A DNA stretch of 64,000 bases from Geosiphon pyriformis (Eukaryota; Glomeromycota; Glomeromycetes; Archaeosporales; Geosiphonaceae). The stretch is taken from positions 41,399 to 105,398 of the forward strand of contig JAAOMT010000294.1 in the NCBI GenBank assembly GCA_016748015.1. The letters run 5' to 3'. Below, one piece after another: positions 10,322 through 20,157 of this stretch (position 1 is the stretch's first letter; every line of letters begins with the position of its first letter). The position numbers and the translations under genes were made by a program. The notes beneath the pieces were generated by a model. That model was not told the origin of the DNA. It saw only the letters and a list, made by a program, of their open reading frames with translations, and made no database searches.

Positions 10322-13300
10322 ATGTCTTCAACTTCATCAATTGAAACCTCAACTTCCCTCTTTAACTGTCTTGAAGGAACATTCATTATCATCAAAGAAA
10401 AATTGGCTATTTTTCCTACAAGTCAATATTTAAAAATTTCTGATATAGTGAAAATTTATCTTAAACGCAATGAGAAAACGCCCGAGGATTTCTTTAATTG
10501 CTTGAATAACGAAATCTCAACTAATTCGAGACACTATATTTTGCTTGGCTTTTCTTTAGCATATGGGATTGGAACAACTCCTGATTCGAAAAAAGCATTT
10601 TTGGAATTTGAAAAGGCAGCTAATACAGACGACTCTTTTGGTCAACTTTTTTTAGGTCATTGTTACATCCACGGAATTGGTACTTTACAAGATTTAGGCA
10701 AAGCATTCGAACTCTACTCAAAAGCAACAGAGGCTGGAAATTTAAGTGCACAAGTTAATCTTGGCTTATGTTATGAAACTGGATTAGGAATCGTGACAAA
10801 TCAGAAAAAAGCATTTGAACTTTATTCAGAAGCAGAAAAGAAGGGAAATTTATACGCACAAAACTGTCTTGGAGTATGTTATGAAAATGCACTAGGAATA
10901 GCGGAAAATTTGAAAAAAGCATTTAAACTCTATTCAAGAGCAGCAAACGCTGGAAATTCAGATGCACAAATTAATCTTGCATGTTGTTATGAAAATGGAT
11001 GGGGAACAACGAGAAACCTAGAAAAAGCAATTGAATTCTATTCAAAAGCAGCAGAGGAGAAAAATTCACATGCACAAAATCATCTTGGATGGTGTTTTGA
11101 AAATGGATGGGGAACAACGAGAAACCTAGAAAAAGCGTTTGAATTCTATTCAAAAGCAGCAGAGGAGGGAAATTCATATGCACAAAACCATCTTGGATGG
11201 TGTTATGAAAATGGATGGGGAACGACGAGAAACGTAGAAAAAGCATTTAAATTCTATTCAGCAGCGGCAGAAGCGGGAAATTCAAATGGACAATATAATC
11301 TTGGAATATATTATGAAAAAGGATGGGGAACAACGAGTAACCTAGAAAAGGCATTTAAACTCTATTCAAAAGCAGCAGAGGCTGGAAATTCAAATGCACA
11401 ATACAATCTTGGAAATTGTTATATAAATGGATTTGGAATAACGAAAAACCCGGTAAAAGCATTCGAACTCTATTCAAAAGCTGCAGAGGCTGGAAATTCA
11501 GATGCAAAGTATAACCTTGGACTGTTTTATATGAATGGATTGGGAGCAACAAAAGACCGGGAAAAACCATTCAACCTCTCTCCAGAAGCAACAGGGAGGG
11601 GAAATTCAGAGGCACGAAACAATCGTGAACTATATTATAAAAATGAGTGGGGAACAACGAAAAATTCGAGAAATTCATGTAAAATCTTTTTAAAACCAAC
11701 AGAAGCTGGAAGTTTAATCCCACAAACCAATCTTGGAACTTATCGTCGAAATAGATTTGAAACAATCAAAGATCTGGAAAAAGTTAGAAACCCGAATGGA
11801 TGGGGAACAGCGAAATTTTTGGAAAATTCATTTAAATCCCATTCAACAGCAGCAGAGGCGGGAAATCTAAATGCGCAGTATAATCTTGGATGGTGCTATC
11901 AAAATGGATGTGGAACGACAAAAAACCTAGAAAAAGCGCTTGAACTTTATTTAAAAGTAACAGAAGCAAATAACTCGAGTTACCCAAATGATTTTCCTGA
12001 TTTAAATGCCCATGACCTTATTTCAAATTTTGAAGCCTTCTTTGACCAGCTTTCAGATGAATTTAAGTGCCTTAAATGTGGCAACTTGCTCATAATCATT
12101 ATCGGATCTCCTATATGTACTTTTTGTGATACTGATAAATGTGATAAAATTATATATAGAGCCAGCTTGCCGAAATGTCCAGAATGCTATAGAATATTAA
12201 AAGATCCAATTTGGTGTAAAGATTGTGAATGTTCACGACTTTCAAAGATTTTGGGAACATGGACTAGTGGAAATAATAATATTGATAAATATATAAGATA
12301 TACACAGACTATTTCTGAAAGCTGCAGAGAATGTTTAGAATGGATTTCTCCCGACCAGATTGAATTTTTAGATAAAGTGGGAGAGGGAGGGTTTGGTGTT
12401 GTTAAAAAAGGTAGTTGGAAGAGAGGAAAAATTCTATTTTGGGACGAGAACAATCAAAAACATGAACGAAGTGGGGTTACAAAAGTCGCTTTTAAATGTC
12501 TTAAAGACAGCCAAAATATAAATAATATCAATTCAAGTGAGGTATTTCCTTTTAAGAAATCTGTGTGATTTTTATTATCCCTATTTCTCTTCTTTTCTTT
12601 TTTTTCTAACTCTAAAAAATATATTGAAATAGTTTGTTGCCCATCTCAAATGTGCTTCCTCCCAGCATATCCTTGAATGTTATGGAATCACAAAAGACAT
12701 TAGAACCAATGAATACGTGATGGTTTTACCATTTGCAGAACACGGGGATCTCAGAGCTTTTTTAGAAGTGAACGAGACCACTCTTACTTGGAGCATGTTT
12801 CTACGTATTCTTCTTCAAATCGCCAGTGGTCTAAGATTTATCCATGGGTCAAAACTGGTGCATGGGGACTTGCATCCTGGAAATATCCTTGTATTGAAAA
12901 CAGATCCCTTAAAAGTTGTCATTTCTGATCTTGGACTCTGTCGTCCTGCAGATTACGATCTGCAGTCTGGAAAAATTTATGGTGTTCTTGAGTATCTTGC
13001 GCCTGAAATTTGCAAGGGGAGTTATCATACTAAGTATAGCGATATATACAGCTTTGCTATCATTTCATGTGAAATTATATCGGGAGAAACCTTTGAATAA
13101 TACACATCCTATTTACGTGCGTTTTGATGTGATTGATGGAAAGCGTCCTATAATCAAAAAACATACACCTCAATGTATTCGGGAAATGATTGAAAAAAAT
13201 TGGCAATATGATCCGTATTGCCGTGATTCTGCAGAACAACTTCAACAAAAAGTCATTGCTGCTCGTAAAAACTGTAACCTAAACGAACCTATTCGCCAAA

Positions 13301-13522
13301 AAAAGCTTAATTTTGAAGAGATCCAAGATGCTACCCATAATACAGCAAGATATAAAGCTCAATCAACCTGGAACATTACAAAAGAAGAAACCCCTAGTTG
13401 GTTACAATCTGCATGTTCTACGAATGGTAAGTTTTTCGTTGATTGTATTCAAATATTTAAAAAACTATTTTCACTATAAAATACCTTTTTTTTTTTTTTT
13501 AGAGCGAGATTGTGCGATCTAA
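10322..13522 (+). CDS. Sel1-repeat / TKL-type protein kinase fusion, frameshifted
   Basis: Three exons are read: 10322-12541, 12633-13426 and 13503-13522, with GT-AG introns. Residues about 70-570 hold 13-14 Sel1 (TPR-like) repeats of about 36 residues, the later ones (11-13) eroded. A cysteine-rich linker follows (CLKCG, CTFC, CPEC, CKDC), then the SGNNNIDKYIRYTQ and LEWI motifs typical of glomeromycete kinases. The kinase domain has the glycine loop GEGGFGVV near residue 687, VAFK with the ATP-binding lysine, HGDLHPGN in place of HRDxxxxN, DLG in place of DFG, and LAPE. The catalytic Asp and Asn are kept. Near 13083-13090 the frame breaks: the reading continues to TAA at 13098, while the kinase C-lobe (DGKRPIIKKHTPQ) resumes in the +1 frame. 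The sequence fits loss of one GA unit in a GAGA tract. It is therefore either a recent pseudogene or a consensus error. The role would be signalling with Sel1 as protein-binding scaffold. Confidence 0.8.
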
Positions 13523-16500
13523 GGAAGATAGCAATGATACATATTTTCTTCATTGACATTTAACTATGAAAATATATTTAAAATAGGATAGAAAATGTTT
13601 AAATATATTTTTATAGACTCTCATAGTATTTCTCTATCTTTATTTCTTTTTTTTGTTAATGTGATACAAAAAATCTCTACTTTGATTTAAGAAGTCTATT
13701 TTTGAATGTTAAAAGACTTATTCCTTTGGAACACTATAGTTGAGTTATTTTTTTAATTTCGTTTACATATCACTAAAAAGCTAAACTATTACCACTTTGC
13801 AAAAAGTGATTTTAATTAATTGAACTTTTTTTTTAGTATATAAACTTATCAAACATATAAATTTGTGAATTGTTTTGTTGAAAAAAAATTAGTGAAATAA
13901 TTTTAAATCTATAGTTATAAAGTATCTTTCAATAAATCAAATCAATTTAATTTTTTTCTTGAAATTTTGTTATGTTACTTTTTAATAATAATAATTTCTT
14001 ATCCAATTCTATTTTTTGATATATTAAAAATGGTGTTTTTTAATTGCAAAAATTTTTGCAAAAATATTAAAATAAATGGTGTTTTTTAAATAAAAATCAA
14101 GTTTATGTGGTTATTAATTGTTTTTATTTAAAAAAAATTATATTTTGACAATTTTTTATTATTTATTAAAATTATTATTTATTTTATAATATTTATTTAA
14201 ATTAATAATTAATTTAAATAATTAAAATGTTTTTAATTTTTTTATTGTTGTCTTTCTCTTTATTCTTCGTTTAGCCCTGAAAAAAGAAAAGTGAGAGGTA
14301 TATTAGGCTGCAAAAGGAATAATTGGTTTAATTTAGAAGATTATTTCGTGAAAAATCCATTATTTTCGTCAGTTTTTGTGTATATAAAAATCAGACATTT
14401 TTATTACAAAATATATTCGAAAGGCAATGGCCTTTGGAATAAAAATGAGTTTTTTATCAGCACATTATACATTTTAACTCCTTTCTTACCCCTAAAAAAT
14501 TAGGTGATAAATGTTCAAACCCCTTAAGATTAAAATTGTTCAACAGAAAATGAACACGTTCATAGGCTTATGCTTTTTTTAGTGGAAAGCATATATGAAT
14601 TACAAACCTAAATCAATCAATCAATTTCTATCCTCTTGTTACGAAATGTTTCTTTTCCCTCACGAGGCTCAATGGAATGTCTCATTTTTAAAACACTATT
14701 ATGAAAAATTATAATGAAGTTTGTTTTAAACATTTTAGCTTTATGTGAAAACTAAAATTAAATGTTAAATGTTTTAATTTTCCATTGAGTCGTATGCCAA
14801 GATTTAAATATAAATGTTGTTTGGAATTTAAATATTAATTGGATAGTTCACAAGCGACAAATGTTGCATAATCTAATCTTCCCTCGTATGTTTACCTAGG
14901 TTGGGAATATTTTTTCCGATAGTATGCATTATTAAATTCTCAATTTTTTTACAAAACTTTCACATTTTGGAAGATAAGAGTAAATATGTCAAGAGCCCAG
15001 TTTTGTGTACTAATTCGATCTGTTCAGATATTGTACTATAAAACATTGAACGCATGAAAATTTTAAAACCTTTATCAAAATAATAATAAAATATCAATAA
15101 GACCCCAATTAATTGTTCAAAAAAGGAAAATTACAAAAAGCGTTAACCTAAAATATTCTCTATGTAATTAAAAGGTAAATTATTACAGTAACTCAATTTT
15201 TTAACTCGAAAGAAAAATGTTTGATAGTTGAATTTAAATTTTTTCTATGCACAAAATTTTCATATATAATAATAACACTTTTTCACAAACACTAAATCAA
15301 ATTCCCTTTTGGCAACGATTAATTTAATTTAAAATCTACTTATTTATCTTAGATCTAATAAATAGTTGAATGAAGTTATTTTGACAAACCCAAGTATTTT
15401 AATTATTGGGAATTTTTAAATTTCAAATTATTGATAAATCATTTTTAGATTTATAGTTCCTTGATTTTTTTTTCTCATAAATTTGAATTTACAAATTTCA
15501 TTACATATCTTTAATCTTCCAATAAAAAAATTATATAATTGAAATAATTACAAAGAAATTATGTTTTAAGAGTGTTTATGAACAAATGGTTATTGTTCAT
15601 TTCTTATTTTTTTGTTTTGTAAAAAAAAAAGGTTTTTATTCAAATAAGGAAAAATCCAAAGTCAATAATATATAATAAAAACTGAACCAATTATTCATGT
15701 GTTTTAATTATAATGTCTGTATTTCTATTGTGATTTTTCAAATAAATGCAACTTTGTATTTTACAATACTTATTATTTAAAAAAAGTACATATTTTTATA
15801 TTAAAACTTTTAATAGATTTTTTTAATGAATTTATTACTTATTTAATATCTAAAATGAGCAAAATTTAAATATATTATTAAAAATAATCTGGTAAATTTT
15901 CAAGTTAATTATTAAAGAAAATATTTTTCAAATACCAAACAAAAACATTCTTTGTCTTTAATAGGTAATTTTACTATTATAAAGAGTCCAAAATTTTCAA
16001 TAATAAGTCTGTTACATAGTTATTGTTGTTTAATTAATTCAACAAATTAAAATAGCCAAAAAACAGTTTTTCTTTTTTTTCAACAAATCTTTTTAAAATT
16101 TCAAAAATACAGTTTTTTTTGGTATTTTTCAAAACATCAATACTATTTTTAAGTTTTTTTAAAAAAATAAAACTTAGGTTTTTTGCTTATATTAATTTTT
16201 ATTAATTTTATTTTATTTTTGTTAAATTTTAATCTAATTGTAAACAACAATATTTTTAACCAATTATATTATAATATTGTTTGAGTTAAAAAATTAAACA
16301 AACTTAATAATATTATAGTTGAATATAATATCTTAACAAATAACAGTATTGTATAAAAATAAAAATAATAAAAAAATAATTCAACTTTAATAAACAAATT
16401 TAATATATAAAATTAATTTTATAAATATTTTAATTACTATTTTTTTTAAAAAATAATAAGAAAATTTAAAGATTAAAAAATAAATTATATTGTTAACAAA

Positions 16501-17650
16501 AAATAATATACTAGTATAATTTTATGTTTTATATTAATATTCTTAAAATTTAATATCAAATACTAATTGTACTTTTTAGTAAATATTTTTTAATATATTT
16601 TACAAAACTAACAATTATACAAATCAAAAAAAAACAGTAAAAAAAAAATTAAAAAATTAAAATTATTGTATTAATTTTTGTTTAAATAATTAATCTAATA
16701 TAAATAAATTTTTATTATTTAAAAAAATATTGCTTATATATTCTTAAAAAAATCAATAATCAGATTATTAATCAAGTTAATAATTAATTTAACAACTAAT
16801 TTTAAAAATAAAATGATTAATAATATTAGTACTAAAATATATAATTAATTAGAATTAAATAATAAAAATAATTAAAAATTTTAATTATAATAATATAATA
16901 ATAATAATTAATTTTTTTTTATTAAAATTCTAAATTGTAAAATTCAGTAATTTGTTTATTAATTTAATAAAAAACTTAATTAAAATTAAAAAATATTGTA
17001 TATTTTTTTAATAAAAATAAAATAAATAAATTTTTTAATTAATTATTAATTTTGTATGATTTTCAATTTTTTAAATAAAAAACCAAAATTTAATTAAAGA
17101 AATTTGTTTATATTAATACTAATATAAATTATTTTATTAATAAAATATATGTAAAAAACTACTTTTGGTTATTAATTTAGTTTATTATAATATTAATATA
17201 AGTTTAAATAATTAGTTACATATAAAAAACATATAATTTATATTAAAATTTTCATAAAAATCTTATTGTTGCTGTTTGAATTGGTTATTATTATATATAA
17301 AAATTTCAACTTTTTTTATTTTCATATAAAAAACAAAAAATGTTGTAATCTTAATATCAAAATTATTTTTAAATTAATCAGAAATACTTTATCGAAATAT
17401 CTTGATTGCAGTTGATTTCATTTTAAAAAAAAGCAACATATAAACTTATGTTAGTTGAAAAAAACTACATTTTTATAATTAGCAAATAAAAAATAACAGC
17501 TACTTTTGTGAGATTCATTAATTAATAAATCCAAAGAAATTTTCGACTTTTGAAATATCTAACAAATAATAATAAAAATTTGTATATTTCTTGATTTATA
17601 AAAATCAAATCAAAAACCATTAATATAATAATTATAAATTAGTTTATATA
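13523..17650. other. Long AT-rich intergenic region
   Basis: No gene is supported. From about 15.9 to 17.6 kb the sequence is nearly all A and T with stops in every frame. It ends sharply at about 17,650 where the IS607-type relic begins. Confidence 0.6.
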
Positions 17651-17690
17651 GGCCGGATGGGTTGTAATGGGCAGTATTATGCAATGCCTA

Positions 17691-18863
17691 TTATTTCCTG
17701 CATGGCAACTGTAAGACTAAGGCTCCATCAAGCAATGCCTGGAGGAAGATTCCGAGGACCCTCCGATTCCCTAGATGTTACCATATTGCCTACAAATCTT
17801 GAATGTCCAAGCTTCATTCTGGATAATAACACAGACCCTAATTCCTTGGCCTTGGCGATCAGGCATTGTCAAAAGCAATAATGCATCTAATAAAAGATTA
17901 TCGGCACAGTTTTTCGTGTAATCTTTCTTTTCTTGCGATTCATCACGTCTGACACTTTAAAAGGAGGAATGACAATGGCGTCGAATTCGCGGGTAAAGAA
18001 TCCAACCAATTTCCAATGAATTTCACTTTGTAGATGTATAGATTTTCACCGCTTTTATTCTTACTTTTTGAGGGGATACTACTAACCTATCCTTTTAGGA
18101 GATGATATCGTCCAAGTACTTGCAAATACGAACTATACGTGCAATAGAATTTTCACAAATCTTGACTACGTCTTTTGTGGGAGAGTATCATGTAAAAGGT
18201 GTAGAGACACCGGGATCAATGGAGACTGCACGAACAGAGCCATCCGCTTGGGTTTCGCGGAGCTGTTTTTGCGTCTCGTATAACCAGGCAAACTTCCACT
18301 CGTTAGTTTCACGAGAGTAAGTGAGCTTGCCATCCGGCATTATCTTGTAAGGAACGGGTCACCTATTATTATGCCTCTTTTTACAAAGTAAAGCACGCTT
18401 GTCATTATCCAGAATGGTGGCGTATAACGATGTGTAGTAAACATCGACGGATCATGGAGATGAGTGAATTCTGTCCATAAATTGTTATTTTTTGTCGTAG
18501 ATCTTTTCGAGATCGAAATGATAGTCCTTGCCGATTCGCATTACTTCTTCCCAACACTCAATGCTTCATCAATAATATTGCCTCACTCATTTAGCAGCTT
18601 TTTGGAGTTTCTTGTCTTCGTGTTCATTAGTGCCTTTTCCTGCCCAAACATCTGTGTAAAGCTTAAGTTTATATTTGATGGATTGAGACTTTATCCAATC
18701 CTGTTGTGATTGACCAGTATGGGAATTTTCGGTATAAAAGTGGCGATGTCGACTACACCAAACAACATTAATCTCGTAAAGCCCATCCATCACTTCAAGA
18801 GCTGGTTTTGAGGATGTTCGGATACATTTTTATTAATAGTGTACGGTTGGGAGCACCTTCCAT
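17691..18863 (-). pseudogene. tnpB: TnpB/Fanzor-like RNA-guided nuclease, degenerate
   Basis: Family members are RNA-guided DNA nucleases with a split RuvC domain. In minus-strand order I see: RTLLIKMYPN (typical N-terminus) from an ATG at 18863; one frame from about 18480 to 18022 with in-frame stops, holding EWKFAWLYE and the RuvC-I motif VSIDPGV (Asp codon at 18217-18215); after a frameshift, EFDAIVIPPFK (RuvC-II region, where a Glu is usual and Pro stands), NRKKRKITRKT and LIAKAKELG; after another, the zinc-ribbon start NEAWTFKICRQYGNI at 17818-17774, with Tyr for the second Cys; finally the C-terminal ALLDGALVLQLPCRK. The second zinc-ribbon half and the RuvC-III Asp appear deleted. At least three frameshifts and several stops exclude function. 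Confidence 0.75.
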
Positions 18864-18929
18864 TTCCTGACGTTTGCAACGAGCTGCTGTCGCTTTTCTC
18901 TGCTCTGACGCTCTCGTCAATGGCAAGCA

Positions 18930-19250
18930 GCTCCGCTTCCTTGCGTGCAGATAAGACTGTGTTAATGGCAAGAATGTCTTGAGAGCTCATGCTCGTCGGG
19001 GATCACATCGTCGAAGAGGAACATGAGTTTTGCAGAATTGAGGAAAAAGTATTAGAGACCATTCCGCGCTTTGTTAGTTCCAATAGGGTCTCAAGTCCCG
19101 ATCGTTTGAAGTTGATACCTGACCCGATATCGCCTAAGAGTTCGTAGGTTGGAAATCGAGGAGTCGCTCGAGATCCTCTTTTTGTTTTGTACTAGAGAGA
19201 CGGGGGTGGTAACAGCATTTTGAGAAGTTATCCCAGGAAAAAGGGAACTG
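18930..19250 (-). pseudogene. tnpA: IS607-type serine recombinase, degenerate
   Basis: IS607 TnpA is a serine recombinase that moves the element. On the minus strand I read RLSSTKQKEDLERLLDF at 19202-19152, matching the RVSS...QKEDLERQ block around the catalytic serine. After a frameshift come GDIGSGINFKRSGLETLLE and LTKRGMV, the hallmark DIGSGxNxKRxGL block of this family. The middle (the R-D-R-L-x-R-F block) seems lost. The C-terminal part keeps SSQDILAINTVLSARKE, comparable to the ELSEDLLxIxTVFxAR block. It lies directly upstream of the tnpB remnant on the same strand. Decay is too great for activity. Confidence 0.72.
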
Positions 19251-20157
19251 ATGATCATGTCTAACTCCCAATGAAGATCAAACCTAAAGATATTAGCCTG
19301 AGAATAAGAACTATTCTTCCATCCTTCTCAGCCAAATTATTTTCGATTACATACATCCACAATAGAAACCAATCTACCATTTTTATCTTGTGGTAAATGA
19401 TGAGAATTCCCAAATTTATTTTTTTCACAGTGAAAAAAACAGATGTCACTTTTTTTTATCTCGAGTACTATTTATATGTGCTTGTGTATGATTAAATTTG
19501 AGTTTGGAGGAGTGTGCGTGTATATATATATATATAATTTTCCACGATATGTGCATCATTCAGTAAGTGGATAAAATAATTACATACAAAAATAAGTGTA
19601 AAAAATAGTATAGGGGTAAGAGGAAATGCCGTTTTTTTTTTGGAAAAGCATACCAAATAATATCAATAATGTGATGTTAAAAATGTAAAGGAAAAAAGAT
19701 ATACAAAGAATAAAATAAAATAAAAGGGAAAACTATGTATAAGTGTAGGGGTGTATGTATAAAGCAGTATTTATAAAGAAATCAGAAAGATTGTTTTGGC
19801 CTGAAAGGACTGATTGAGGGGGGGGGGTATATTGAAGCTATTGGTAATATCAGCATTGAGTAAAACAACATCGGAAGCAAAAATGCACAAGATCCATAAA
19901 CTACAATTCTAAATCCGTGAATCTCGTGACCCGTCAGATTGAAAAGATAAAAAGAAGCCAAAGCTATGAAAAGAAAGCTTGATCGATTATTTCACTGCCA
20001 CACCATTCCCTATTAGCTATTAAAGCGAAAAGTCCATTCCCTGACCCCCCTTCCTTACCGGTAGTATCAATAATCTCACTAAAAATCAACGATAGAACAC
20101 ATTTGTCATAATCGACCAAAGACAATTATTCAACTCTTTTCAATACTCTCGTCAAAA
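19251..20157. other. 3' flank of the PHO80-type cyclin gene
   Basis: No coding region is supported. A TA run lies near 19520-19533 and a run of eight or nine G near 19818. Being downstream of the cyclin stop on the minus strand, it probably contains that gene's 3' UTR. Confidence 0.55.

Larger units (their letters stand above)
17650..19250 (-). mobile_element. Relic of an IS607-type transposon (tnpA + tnpB)
   Basis: On the minus strand a serine-recombinase remnant is followed by a TnpB-like remnant, the gene order of bacterial IS607 elements and of the IS607-like elements known in some eukaryotes. Composition switches abruptly from AT desert to balanced at about 17,650, just beyond the tnpB stop, which probably marks the right end; the guide (omega) RNA of such elements is normally encoded there. 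IS607 elements have no terminal inverted repeats or target duplications, and I see none. Both genes carry stops and frameshifts, so the element is dead. The left limit near 19,250 is approximate. Confidence 0.75.

Noticed and set aside
10971-11765. Minus-strand frames of 64-91 codons
   Set aside because: They are antisense shadows of the Sel1 repeats; their internal repetition mirrors the repeat unit.
14291-14503. 70-codon open frame
   Set aside because: No recognisable content; surrounded by AT-rich intergenic sequence.
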